Below are positions 22,618 to 33,322 of a DNA stretch of 64,000 nucleotides, one piece after another (the first letter of the stretch is position 1; each line of letters begins with the position of its first letter). Both the position numbers and the translations under genes were made by a program. Source of the DNA: Cliona cf. orientalis (lineage: Eukaryota; Porifera; Demospongiae; Clionaida; Clionaidae); NCBI GenBank assembly GCA_963930775.1, contig OZ005699.1, positions 5,787,501 to 5,851,500 of the forward strand. Reading direction: 5' to 3'. The notes under the pieces were generated by a model. The model did no database searches, was not told the DNA's origin, and saw only the letters and a list, made by a program, of their open reading frames with translations.

Positions 22618-23215
22618 TACCTCCTGTCTCCCCTCACAGTCCAGAGCAAATCATCCCTGAAGATCCTTCAGATTCGTCCTTAAGTCCTGGAACTCAGCTG
22701 GTCCTACATGTACCTCCTGGCTCCCCTCACAGTCCAGAGCAAGTAATCCCTGAAGACCCTTCAGATTCGTCCTTAAGTCCTGGAACTCAGCTGGTCCTAC
22801 CTCCTGGCTCCCCTCAAAGTCCAGAGTATCTCATTCCTTCAGATTCATCCATAAGTCCGGGAACTCAGCTTGTCCTACCTCCTCAGCTGGCTCCCCTCAC
22901 AGTCCAGAGCAAGTCATTCCTGAAGACCCTTCAGATTTGACCTCAAGTCTGGAAACTCAGCTGGTCTTACCTCCTGGCTCCCCTCAAAGTCCAGAAAGAG
23001 TCATCACTGAACAGCAGATACACCCTTTAGAGTCGGTCCTACCCCCTCCAAGTGGCAACACAGTCACACCTGAGAAGCCCATCTATCCTTCAGACCCACC
23101 CGCTGGTGGTCCACCGCCTCATAAAAAACGAAGGAACGAGTCACAAATGCTAATGGATGGCCTGCGTCAAGGTATCAAAGCATCTGGCTCCCGCTTGAGG
23201 AGGCCAAGAAAGTAG

Positions 23216-23798
23216 TTAACGTTACTGTGCGCTTTTCATTCTTACTTTAACATTGTTGGGTTGACCTTACACATTCTTATTATATTATTCATCCCCTTTC
23301 ACTTGATTTCACATTAATTTTGTTGGCTGATCTTTATTTTACCACAATGTCATGTGCTTTCCCAGCTACTTAGCACTTATTACAATCAGTGATTTATGTG
23401 ATTTGTTGATCGTTTTCTGCTTGCTCATTTCAGCATACATATACTCTGTTTGATTCCAATAATCCCCAAATAATATTATAACCGTAGACATGTGGTTTTG
23501 ATATTATTGAAATTTAATGTAGATATCAACTTCTTGCCGACATCTTCACTGGTAGCTAAACAATACTGTGAACCTGGCCATTCTTGGACTAAGAAGGTGT
23601 AAATTACCTACACTATTTAATGCTTATACATTACTAATTGTTACCTGCCTTGGTGATAAATTAAGTGCATTCTATTGAGGTATGTCAGACTATTAGTATT
23701 CTTGAAGAAGTGCACCGTTTGTGCATGTACAGCTAGAGACTCTCTTGATCGAAGAAGTGCAGCATTTGTGTATCGCTAGGCCTATTATCTGAAGTATT
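23216..23798. other. Spacer between the P-loop gene and the transposase/OTU gene
   Basis: 583 bp of AT-rich sequence with no open frame of note. It would hold the terminator of the upstream gene and the promoter of the downstream one. A degenerate direct repeat with GAAGAAGTGCA and TTGTG is visible near 23704 and 23752. Confidence 0.4.
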
Positions 23799-26700
23799 AT
23801 GTGGACAGTCATTTTTTTAGTACTCATCTCGTGCCACGTCTATTCTGCTACTGGTGCCATCCCAGTTCATACTCAGCAGTATATCTGTCAGTTGTTGAAA
23901 GGATTTGAAGGTAAATATTATATTAAGAGCCTGTGACATTTCAGAAGCAGTTAATATTATACATACCCCGTATGTAACCAACAATTTTTATATTAACATG
24001 TAGAACAAAGAATTGGTGCTGTGATTATAAATCCGCCTGCTCCGAATGTTGGTGATTGCAATGTACGCAGTGAAGATTTTTTTCTCCCCTCAATCATAAT
24101 CTGGAACCCATACATTACATATCCTCGTATATTTCCATCTGGCTCAATCTCCTGTCCTGTTTGTGGAAATCCAACACGACACTCATACTGGAATGATGGC
24201 TCATCTTCATCCCGGCAGCCACGACTTATCCATGATATGGATAACATTGTGTATCTGGTCAGTGCAGTATATTGTTGTGAAAATAGGCATGAAGTATTGG
24301 CACATGATGAAAAGGTACTGAATATGTTTCCATTGCCTTCTATGATTCCATTCGTTCTCTTACGTCGTACTGGGATGACATCTTCATTAGCAAATCTCTG
24401 TACTTCTTTAACAGTACAGGGAATGAACTTTCATAATATGGAGACACTTCTCATCCAAAGAAGGTGGACAAACTTTGCAAAGCAGTGTGATATTCTAAAT
24501 GAACATGAAAAACTTACAACTGTCACGCACAAAAGTAATCTCGACTTTTGGGCATCACCCCTTTCCCAATCTCCAAGTGACTACATTCTTAAACAATGTT
24601 TCTTAGCAATGTTCCTTAGAAATGAGCAGATTTACTTGAGGGAGCTGATTGCAATTGAACCTGGAAGTAGTATTTCTTTTGATCACACGTTCAAGGTTGC
24701 TGCAAATATTGGCTATGTTAGAGAAGACGGCAAATGGATCCCACAATATGATAGCCTCTTTTTAGTCATGAACGAACATGGAAAAATTGTGACATGGCAA
24801 CTGACGATGGGCACAAGCTTTTCTCAGATAGAAGTGTTACTAAATTTAATAATCTGAAAGAACGTTCAAATATCATCACAGTATACATTGATGATTGTTG
24901 TAAACTGAGAGGAAAGATACAATCAGTGCTGGGGAAGGAATGTTCAGTCAAGCTTGATCTATTTCATGCAACCCAATGGATAACAAGGACTCTGTGTAAA
25001 AGATGTAAGCTTGTCTCTCTGTGTATGGATGACTTAACATTGGTCTTTCGTGCTAATGGTGACAGCAGTGGCGTATCCAGGATTTGAAGGAGGGAGGTGC
25101 TAGGTCAGTCGCGCGCGAAGCGCGCGCGCAAAAATTTTAGCCACGCCCCCAAACGTTGACCGCGCCCCCTCATTTACGCGTTCTTGAAGACAGCTGGCAG
25201 ACAAAGAAGGCTGTTTTAGGCCTAGTGGCGATGAGAAAACGCCGTTTAAGGAGCGAATTTTAGAGACCAGTAAGTTTATTGTTGGTAGAAGCTACCAGTT
25301 ATCGATTACCATTGACAATATTTGTCACTGAGGTACTGAGCTGGCTGTCAGTGTGCCAGAGCTGAGGGGGGTGCTCCAGCACCCTGAGCTCCATGCTAGA
25401 TACGCCACTGGACAGTGGTGACAGAAGGTTATGTATGACTCCTCAGCCTGACCAGATGCTATTACAGATGCAGAACTTTGTTGAAAAGTGGAAGGACACT
25501 AGTGACTGCCACGGAGTGAATGTGTTTACTGATGGTACTATTCCAGCAATTGATAACTTAAAAAAACATATTTCACATGGTTGTATCTCAAATATACCTC
25601 CTGGAGCTGGCACAAACAGAAATGAGAGATTTCATCATCATATAAATTCTATATTTCATCGAAGTAAGATTGGAAATTTGTTAGCATATGCACTACTTAA
25701 CGTAATCATTCATGCTCATAATTCGTCGGAGAAAAAATTATCACGAGTTATGACTCAACCTATCACTGCCAGCAAGTATCGCAAGCAACATAATGAGCAA
25801 GTCACAGTTGAGAAGATCAAGCCTATTGGAATACTTCCTAAAGTGAGAGATGAGGAATTTAGCAACAGCGACCACTGGGAAATTGATGTATCTCACAGTG
25901 TGATAGATTTAGAATTGATTTCAGCAGTTTATAAAGAATCTCTACGAAAATGTCAGATTTTGAGATCAGTTTCAGCAATGGGACTCTCTAGACTGAAGCA
26001 ATCTGTAATGTATTTTACTCCTTTCATCCAGATCAAGATTTTACCACCAATTTATCGGACGTTAGTACAACACTAAGGAAGACTTTACATGATAATGCAC
26101 TGCAATTCACACAAGTTGATGGAGATGGAAACTGCTTTTTCACAGCTATTGCATTAATATGATCAATAATCCAAGCCAATGGGCTCAAACATTGCACATG
26201 GCTGGGTTGACTGATGGCACAGATGTAAGCACACAAAAGGTATCACTACTACTGAGACAGGCATATGTGAAAGAATTATTAGGAGAACGTCGTCACCAGT
26301 ATGAAGCGTTTGTTAGTGATATTGATATCAACTACGATTTGGAAGCTCAAAAATTCATGGACCCTACATTTTATGACAGTGTTTTAGGAGATATTATGCC
26401 ACTTGCGTTATCCACAGCTTTACAATTTTCTATCATAATTTTTTCAACTGACTCAAGAAGACCAGTAATGTATGTTACACCTGACATTACTGCTAATGAT
26501 GCAACTGCATTTTTGGTATACAATCCTGATGGTAAAGGGCATTATGATGCAGCAGTTCCATGCAATCAAAATACGGAAGCTCAAACCCCATTGTCTGCAT
26601 CCACAAGTAGATCAACTTCTTGTAAATGTGGGGCTAACAAGCGAGTTTCTAGAGTCACAACGGCATCTGTAAGTCATCTCCATTTTACCGAACAAGGTGT

Positions 26701-27111
26701 AAATGCTTTAAGAAAGACAAACCTTGTACATTGCTATGTCGATGCTCCAACTGTGAAAATCCTTTTGGATCACGACCAACTCCTTCAGATATCAAGACCA
26801 GAGTGAACAGAAAGCACGCGTTAGAAGCAGTAGATGTCCCTAATAGCAAGAGGTTTGCTGAGCAGCGCAAGGAAGGTGTCAGCATGGGTATCTGGTCTGA
26901 CTTTGAAAGTATTGTTCTCCATCAAATCATTTCTTTATCATCATTTGAAAACATAGAAAGTGTTGGCAAACTATATAATGACGTTGTGGATTATTCTAGT
27001 GCTTCATACTGCACAGTACCCTTACCACCTGGCATAGTGTTTACAAAGAAAAATACAAAGCAAATTACCTCCAAAATTGAGCATAGTAAAGCTCATTCAA
27101 TTGCCACCTGA
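23799..27111 (+). pseudogene. DDE-transposase-like protein fused to OTU protease and CXC domain; disrupted
   Basis: Exon 1 (23799-23910) and exon 2 (from 24004) join in phase 1. The first exon codes for a hydrophobic, signal-like start, which is odd for a nuclear protein. Next comes a CPVCG...C zinc-ribbon-like part (near 24155). A transposase-like core follows: SISFDHTFKVA (Asp, about 24670), VYIDDCCKLRGK (about 24880), KLDLFHATQW (about 24950) and GTNRNERFHHHIN (Glu, about 25610). An OTU domain follows with FTQVDGDGNCFFTAI (catalytic Asp/Cys, about 26100) and GKGHYDAAV (catalytic His, about 26535). The end is a tesmin/TSO1-like Cys pattern: CKCG (about 26625), then RCKC, PC, CRCSNCENPFGS (to about 26775). 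Frameshifts lie near 24840, 26030, 26160 and 26665, and a TIR element sits at 25066-25410. Transposase plus OTU plus CXC suggests a DNA transposon protein; superfamily not recognised. Confidence 0.7.
25066..25410 (-). mobile_element. 345-bp TIR element, family 1 copy B, inside the transposase/OTU gene
   Basis: Same length and near-identical sequence to the copy at 21001, in inverse orientation. Flanked by GACAG at 25061-25065 and 25411-25415. The frame before it resumes in register after it once insert and duplication are set aside, so it entered an open reading frame. Confidence 0.9.
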
Positions 27112-27189
27112 TGTTTAAAACAGTTATTGTTATTACTGTAGTTTTATCTCATGCTGGTTGTTTTAATACTTACGCTACCAAACATACAT

Positions 27190-28949
27190 CATTAATTTAT
27201 GCATAACTGTTATAATACTTTCATCTTGAATAAGTAAAATAATATGTATCAGATTTGAGTTTTTAAATGATAGTAGCTAATGGTTTCATGTTATTGATTT
27301 GGCTGAGAATGTTCATCAATATAATTTATTCATACTTGCTATCACTCCTTAACTGATTTTGACGTTTTTACCAGCTAATTTATTAACATTTTGTATAGTG
27401 TTAGCTGACATGAAAGGCAGAGAGTTAGAGAGTAAATGATGAAATTAAATCTCAGTGACACCAAAACTATAACATGTACCTCAATAGAGATCTCATTATA
27501 GTTTATACGCTCACCTAATTGGCATAATAATAAGGGAACCGAACACACCCGGTCCGGGGAACTAAGAGCACCACGGTCAACAAGGGACCAAAATTAATAG
27601 AAACGGAGCATCTACAGACACCAATTACACTATAGGAACCTTACAAACAATTAGCAGTTGTCAACAGGACACCAAAGAGACTAAAAGCACTAAGCACTAT
27701 ACCTCACAGAAGTAAAATACACCAATGATACCAGAGGCACTACTACCGGTATTATCGAGGCAACTAGTAACCACATACAAAGGACACCAGGGGCATCGCA
27801 GCACCTTAAGAAACAGCAATGGACACCGAGGACACCAGGGGCACCGCAGGCACCAATGTCACTGCAGTACCTCACAGAAGCAGCAAGGGACACCGAGGAC
27901 ACCAGGGGCACCACAGGCACCACTGTCACCAAAGCACCACACAGAAACAGCAACAGACACCAGGGGCACCACTGTCACCAAAGTATTTCACTGAAACACA
28001 AACGGACACCAGGGGCACCAGTGGCACCGCAGGCACCACTTTCACCAAAGCATTTCACTGAAACACAAATGGACACCAAGGACACCAGGGCACTACAGGC
28101 ACCAATGTCACTGCAGTACCTCACAGAAGCAGCAAGAGACACCGAGGACACCAGGGGCACCACAGGCACCACCGTCACCAAAGCATAGCACAGAAACAGC
28201 AACAGACACCAGGGGCACCAGGGGCACCGCAGGCACCACTGTCACCAAAGCATCTCACAGAAACAGCAATGGACACCGAGGACACCAGGGGCATCGCAGG
28301 CACCACTGTCACCAAAGCACCTCACAGAAACAGCAATGGACACAGAGGACACCAGGGGCAACCGCAAGCACCACTGTCACCAAAGCATTTCACTGAAACA
28401 CAAACGGACACCAAGGACACCACAGGCACCACTGTCACCAAAGCATAGCACAGAAACAGCTACAGACACCAGGGGCACCAGGGGCACCGCAGGCACCACT
28501 GTCACCAAAGCATCTCACAGAAACAGCAATGGACACCGAGGACACCAGGGGCACCGCAGGCACCACTGTCACCAAAGCACCTCACAGAAACAGCAACAGA
28601 CACCAGGGGTACCAGGGGCACCGCAGGCACCACTGTCACCAAAGCATTTCACTGAAACACAAACGGACACCAAGGTCACCAGGGGCAATACAGGCACCAC
28701 TGTCACTGCAGTACCTCACAGAAACAGCATGGGACACCGAGGACACCAGGGGCACTGTAGATATTTACTGTCACTACAGCATATCACTATTATTACTATA
28801 TTATAGTCACCGAAGGCATCACTATGCACAATACTATACACATAGAATAGGAAAATGTGCTGATCAAGCATATTTTGTGACTCTTACATCAAATACCAAC
28901 CCCAAAATAATTATTTTTTGGTGTCCGTTAAATTAGAGGTAATACGGTA
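27190..28949 (+). repeat. Minisatellite-bearing dispersed element, copy 2 (inverse of 5.36-6.73 kb)
   Basis: Same element as at 5.36 kb, opposite orientation. It has a unique part at about 27190-27700, the minisatellite at about 27700-28760 (units about 57-69 bp in mixed sub-types, roughly twice as long as in copy 1), then unique sequence with GAAAATGTGCTGATCAAGCA and the edge GTGTCCGTTAAATTAGAGGT then AATACGGTA at 28921-28949. It starts about 80 bp after the transposase/OTU gene. Frames through the array are repeat artefacts. Confidence 0.75.
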
Positions 28950-30118
28950 GATTACTCAGTACCCATAAGGATGTAACAGTTGGCTTTGTCTCTGAGGTTT
29001 AGAAGGCGAGCAATTTAGCACCTTAATTTACACAAAGCCAGCGTAAACTAACAAAGCGGTTCAAAGGCATAGTGTAAATGGGTCTATAGTGATCTTCACT
29101 CAGTACTTCAAACCTTCAGGTATAGAAATTAGGCACAGCAGACCAACCCTAAACATCACAAGAGCCTATGGACAAAACCATAGTACATGTAGGTGAGGAA
29201 TTACTACAAAGGAAGGCTATCCTCTTACCAGCGGCTCATGAACTTTTCTCAGAAAAGCATGATGAAATCCTGGCGACCATTGACCCACACGAGAGTTTGT
29301 AAACCACGTCTGGAAAGTAGTTTGAAACTGGTTTAGGATACGTATACAAACTATCCATGTGTCAACGCTCTATGAGGCATTTACCTAAGCTGGATTAAGG
29401 CCCTATCCATAAAATATGATCAGGAGTAGATAGGGTTAGGAGTGTGAACTACTGTAGTAAACTTAGAATAGACTAAGTCCTTTTGAAGGTCACTAGTAGA
29501 GCAATTATTGCTGTCACTATCATATCAAGTACATGGTGCTAGATTAGTGCTAATTGAGTTTCCAGTCACCACACTGTCTGAAGCAGGTAGCTACACTGCT
29601 GTTCTGTGCTACATGTAGGTATATATCATTAATTTTACATTTACATAATACTTGTTTGTGTCATGATTTTTTCCTTCCATCTAGGGCTGTGATTGAGATC
29701 CGCAATAACCCTGTGTATATCATCTTGACATGGATGATAAATGGTGTAATGCCATAGTTACCAACTACGTCATGAGTCAGCCATGTGTGAACCTGACTCA
29801 TGTATGCGAAGTGCACATACAGCAGCTGGAGAAGATTGTTCGTTGGCCTGAATCTGATCCATACAATAATCGTCGTCTGCTATTTCTTGTGGTCACAGAC
29901 ATGATGCTGCACCCTACTATATACCATAAATAGCAATTGTGCATACTTTTGGTTGTAGAATAGCTACTATGGGTGTAAAGCTTCAATATATACCCGCACT
30001 TGTGCAAGGGTATCCTTATGCCTAGATCTCAAGATAATTATGGTGATTTTTGTGCTCACGACAACAACAATAATTATGGTCGATTGATCACTTTATTCCC
30101 TCTTACATGCGCATGGGG

Positions 30119-30275
30119 TAATTAATCACACACTTCAGAGTATTAGGGCAGTAATCAGTATTCTTACATATTATATGAGTATCGTCAATAATAGCACGAG
30201 CGACAGCAAATCATACAAGTACACGTAAGAGTATTGTTACTGCCCTAATTATACGAGGATAAGAGTGTAATTAAT
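30119..30275. mobile_element. Foldback element, about 155 bp
   Basis: ATTAATCACAC...TATTAGGGCAGTAA is answered by TTACTGCCCTAAT...GTGTAATTAAT, with further pairing inward (TATTCTTAC / GTAAGAGTA). The arms are about 45 bp and imperfect. Confidence 0.6.
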
Positions 30276-30623
30276 TGACAATAAATATGGCAGGTAATAT
30301 TCGGGAGTGCTATTCTTCGTGGAAAGTCAGAGAAGGCCCTCAAAGTGATTTTAAAGTTTGTGATAGCAACCCAGTCTAGGGACGTGGCACTCCACAAATG
30401 ATAATGTAATCAATACTTGCGCTCGATCTTGTTTTTCCTTGTCACGAAGCCACATCTGCAGAGACTATGATATAAAAGAATATTAGTGTTGAGGACGCCA
30501 TGATTAGCCGGATGACAGTGGCTACTGTTACTTGCTAACACTTTGAATAGTTGGCCATGCTGGTATGATGATTTTGGCCATACCCACAATTGTCTATCCA
30601 CTCGCCACATGTTGTACATATAT

Positions 30624-30726
30624 CACCGTAGGCGTTAAATTTTGTGGATGGAAATTTTTGTGACTACCAAATCAACTACTAAAGTAACGAAAAAAGCACC
30701 CCACGAAAACTACCTGCCATACGGTA
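30624..30726. mobile_element. TIR element, about 100 bp
   Basis: CCGTAGGCGTTAAATTTTGT at 30626 faces CCACGAAAACTACCTGCCAT then ACGGTA ending at 30726. The same end type (CACGAAAATTACCCGCCAT then ACGGTA) recurs at 44174-44195. Confidence 0.6.
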
Positions 30727-31530
30727 ATATAGAATTTGCCCTAGTCTAAAACAGGAGTATGATAAGGTGGGGCTATTCCAAGAGCGCTAGCAGGACAATA
30801 GTAACAAATTGCATTTCGAATGGCTGTTTTTTGTACAATACAGGGGGCAATCAAACCTTCGCTGTAGCATAGGATACATGCAGATTGATCTTTGGACATG
30901 CTGAGCACTGATCATGGCCGATTTGAATTTATGAAACTATTTAATTAGACATGCAAAAATTTTTATGCTAAATTCACATAAAGATGGGCCACCAAAATAA
31001 TTATTGATGCTTACATTTTTACACCATAAACATAGTATAGGCTATTGAACATCATAAATTATGCATCCTTGCCTTCCTCATATATGCGTGCCGTTGTGGA
31101 CAAGGTGTTCAAAATGCATGCTGTGTCGTGCCAATGTCGGAATTGCCCTATCAGTAGATTTTTTAACCGTTTCCAGCATCTACAACAAAGAGCAGCATGT
31201 TTAGTAGCTAATAGTTGTTGGGCCGTGATGGATAGTGAGTCATTACTGAGCATAGACATCGTTGGTGCTGTCCATTTGTGGGAGGCAGCAGACCCGAAAG
31301 ATCAAAATTTGTACAGGAATTGCCCTGCTTTACCTTACCAATAATTTATAGAGAAAGAGTACAATTACAGCTGTAATCCGTACTCTGGGAGTAATGTAGC
31401 TACTGCATGTGATTGTAATATTACATATTACTGTGCTTTGCAAGTCAGTTATCCAGCGGAAGGGTATTTTAAAATAGAATAGCCATTTGCTCTCAAGTGC
31501 TTATGCACCTATCAATAATTATTAGCTATT

Positions 31531-31822
31531 ATGCACCTATCAATATAATGCCCCACTACCCCCCTCCCGGGCGCTATAGGGGGCAACACAGGGGGATTGA
31601 CATAGAAAACCAAGCCCCAGACAGTGGCATTTGACATGCATGTATTCGGTATTTGTCAAATCCCCTATCATTTCCCCACCCTGGAAGGGGGATAGAGTGG
31701 GGATTTGACAGACGAGGCTGGCCCCACCTTACGGGAAATTGATGAGCTCATTAGTCAAATCCCCACCTTGCCCCTATGGTGCCCGGGAGGGGGGTAGTGG
31801 GGCATTACATTGATAGGTGCAT
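31531..31822. mobile_element. TIR element with about 50-bp G/C-rich inverted ends
   Basis: ATGCACCTATCAATATAATG then CCCCACTACC... at 31531 is answered by ...GTAGTGGGGCATTACATTGA then TAGGTGCAT at 31822. The inner pair CCTCCCGGGCGCTATAGGGG / CCCCTATGGTGCCCGGGAGG also matches. A partial extra copy of the end follows at 31823-31850 and another sits just left at 31503. Confidence 0.75.
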
Positions 31823-32470
31823 TATGCCCCACTACCCCCTGTATGGGTAAGGGTGGGGCCAACAGGAGATTTGACTTTTCTAAAAAAACAAATGCCCCCC
31901 TATGGGGGCAATAGTCAGGAGCATTAATTCAGTTGTACCACAAGTCACAGTTATATAGTGACAGAGACAGGTACCATTCCCTAGACAACTGACCTGCAAA
32001 GCATAGTATTACATTATTAAATTTTACTTTCACTGGACCACCCATTGCTCCCGTGGCCACAGAGCTAGTATGAACTTGGTTTTACTGTGATACACTGTAA
32101 AATTTATCCGCTATGCACTTACCATCGAAACAAATTTGTGGAAACTCATCCCTGATCAATCCTTCACCAAAACTTGTAACCTGAAAGCGCTTTAGTCTGG
32201 GTGCCAGCCTCTTCACAAGAAAGGAAGGGTTGCGCAGTACTGACTTGTTCACACCGAATGGAGTGTGAAAGCGTTATCATTACGTGTCATTACATTGCGT
32301 AAACGCATATTTAATTAGGGGCGTGGCTACGACTTTTGCGCGCGCACACGCTGAACCATTGACGAAGAAGTTGAGACTCAGTTATTGATGAATGAGGTTT
32401 TAAATAGCTTCCAACTAGCTAAGCTAGAGTATCAAGTTATTGCAATATATCAACTTCAAGTTCAACAATC

Positions 32471-33322
32471 ATGGTAGTTCTTCTCATGTTTGCTACGATA
32501 CTATCTTTACAGGTAGCAACAGCTCAAGACGTACGAAAAGTATCTCTTCCTCCTGTTGTCACATATGGAAATGGCCAAGAAATTTGTCCATCAACAGAGC
32601 AGCAGAATATTGCATTGCAAAAGATGAAAAACAGCGTATACCAATACCTGCTCAATGGAAGCATAGTTCCGCAGTGTGGAGAAGGGATATGGTATCGAGT
32701 TGCCTATCTCAATATGACTGATTCTTCACAGCAGTGTCCATCAGCTTGGAGGCGGTACAGCGGTAATCAATACAGGGCATGTGGAAGGCCAGTTTCAGGA
32801 AGTCAAAGTAACCCTGCCACGTTTTACACTACCAATCGTCAGTACAGTAAAGTATGTGGAAGGGTTAATGCTATACAAGTTGCAAGTCCCGATGGATTTC
32901 ATCCATTTAATGGTATTGACAGTGTCTACATGGATGGCGTTAGCATTACGTATGGATCACCTCGTAACCACATCTGGACCTTTGTCGGTTCGTACAGTGA
33001 GATGGCTACTCGTTCAAATGCGTGTCCATGTGATTCCCCCTTTGGTAACCAACCTCAGTCCTTTGTTGGTAGCAACTACTACTGCGAATCAGGCAATCCA
33101 ACCCTAGATTGGAAAGGTCGAATATTTCCAGACGATAAGCTATGGGATGGAGAGCAGTGTAGTCATGAAGGCACATGCTGCACTGGTACCAACACTCCAC
33201 CATGGTTCAGTGTGAATCTCAGCAGCCCAACAAGTGATGATATCGAAGTACGCATTATGGGTACAGAAAGCACTGGTAATGAAGATACTCCAATTGAACT
33301 ACTTGAAATTTATATTCAGTAA
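32471..33322 (+). CDS. Secreted cysteine-rich extracellular protein, sponge-type family
   Basis: 283 residues on a single exon. The first about 19 residues (MVVLLMFATILSLQVATAQ) are a clear signal peptide and there is no membrane segment, so secretion is expected. The C-terminal about 215 residues form a domain that recurs in the minus-strand neighbour at 34939-36117. Its marks are WYRVAYLNM, CPSAWR, CGRP, RQYSKVCGRV, YMDGVSITYG, the HIW motif, CPC, SFVG.NYYCESGNP, LWDGEQC, GTCCTGTN.PPWFSV and a DIEVR...EDTPIELLEIYIQ end. Fourteen cysteines and several N-glycosylation sequons fit an extracellular role. I know similar uncharacterised proteins from sponges and cnidarians but no named function. 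Confidence 0.85.
   Translation: MVVLLMFATILSLQVATAQDVRKVSLPPVVTYGNGQEICPSTEQQNIALQKMKNSVYQYLLNGSIVPQCGEGIWYRVAYLNMTDSSQQCPSAWRRYSGNQYRACGRPVSGSQSNPATFYTTNRQYSKVCGRVNAIQVASPDGFHPFNGIDSVYMDGVSITYGSPRNHIWTFVGSYSEMATRSNACPCDSPFGNQPQSFVGSNYYCESGNPTLDWKGRIFPDDKLWDGEQCSHEGTCCTGTNTPPWFSVNLSSPTSDDIEVRIMGTESTGNEDTPIELLEIYIQ

Larger units (their letters stand above)
14964..23215 (+). pseudogene. Nine-exon P-loop ATPase (DUF927-like) with proline-rich repeat tail; last exon disrupted
   Basis: Exons with GT/AG borders and matching phases: 14964-15050, 15136-15295, 15382-15736, 15800-15984, 16126-16366, 17776-18034, 18111-18275, 18729-19005 and 21570-23215. Exon 5's acceptor is the weakest. The acidic start leads into a region with YLASVKRAID, then PFLLMLGGMIVGFHYFS and a Walker A loop AKGDSETGKSTM (exon 4). 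STLPFGIDDPASS and PVVATNY (exon 5) look like Walker B and sensor positions. This layout recalls DUF927-type helicase/primase ATPases and uncharacterised invertebrate proteins of that kind. Exon 9 codes for repeats of about 25-29 residues (SPEQVIPEDPSDSSLSPG, GTQLVLPPGSPH) and ends in a basic HKKRR...RRPRK tail, likely nuclear. Exon 9 is split by a 788-bp TIR element at 21830 and has a frameshift near 22890. DNA-related role inferred. Confidence 0.65.
28950..32470. other. No gene seen; three TIR or foldback elements
   Basis: Short open frames at 29554-29933 and 31045-31344 are unlike anything I recognise and lack supported splice sites. Apart from the elements listed separately, a GGGCGTGGCTACGACTTTTG then CGCGCGCAC stretch at 32321-32348 resembles the end of the GC-hairpin elements. 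Confidence 0.4.

Noticed and set aside
27690-28936. Overlapping open frames with TxxTKAPHRNS-like repeats
   Set aside because: Same minisatellite as above, in the inverted copy.
29554-29933. Two 67-residue plus-strand frames
   Set aside because: No recognisable motif, signal or splice support; reported only as part of a gene-free stretch.
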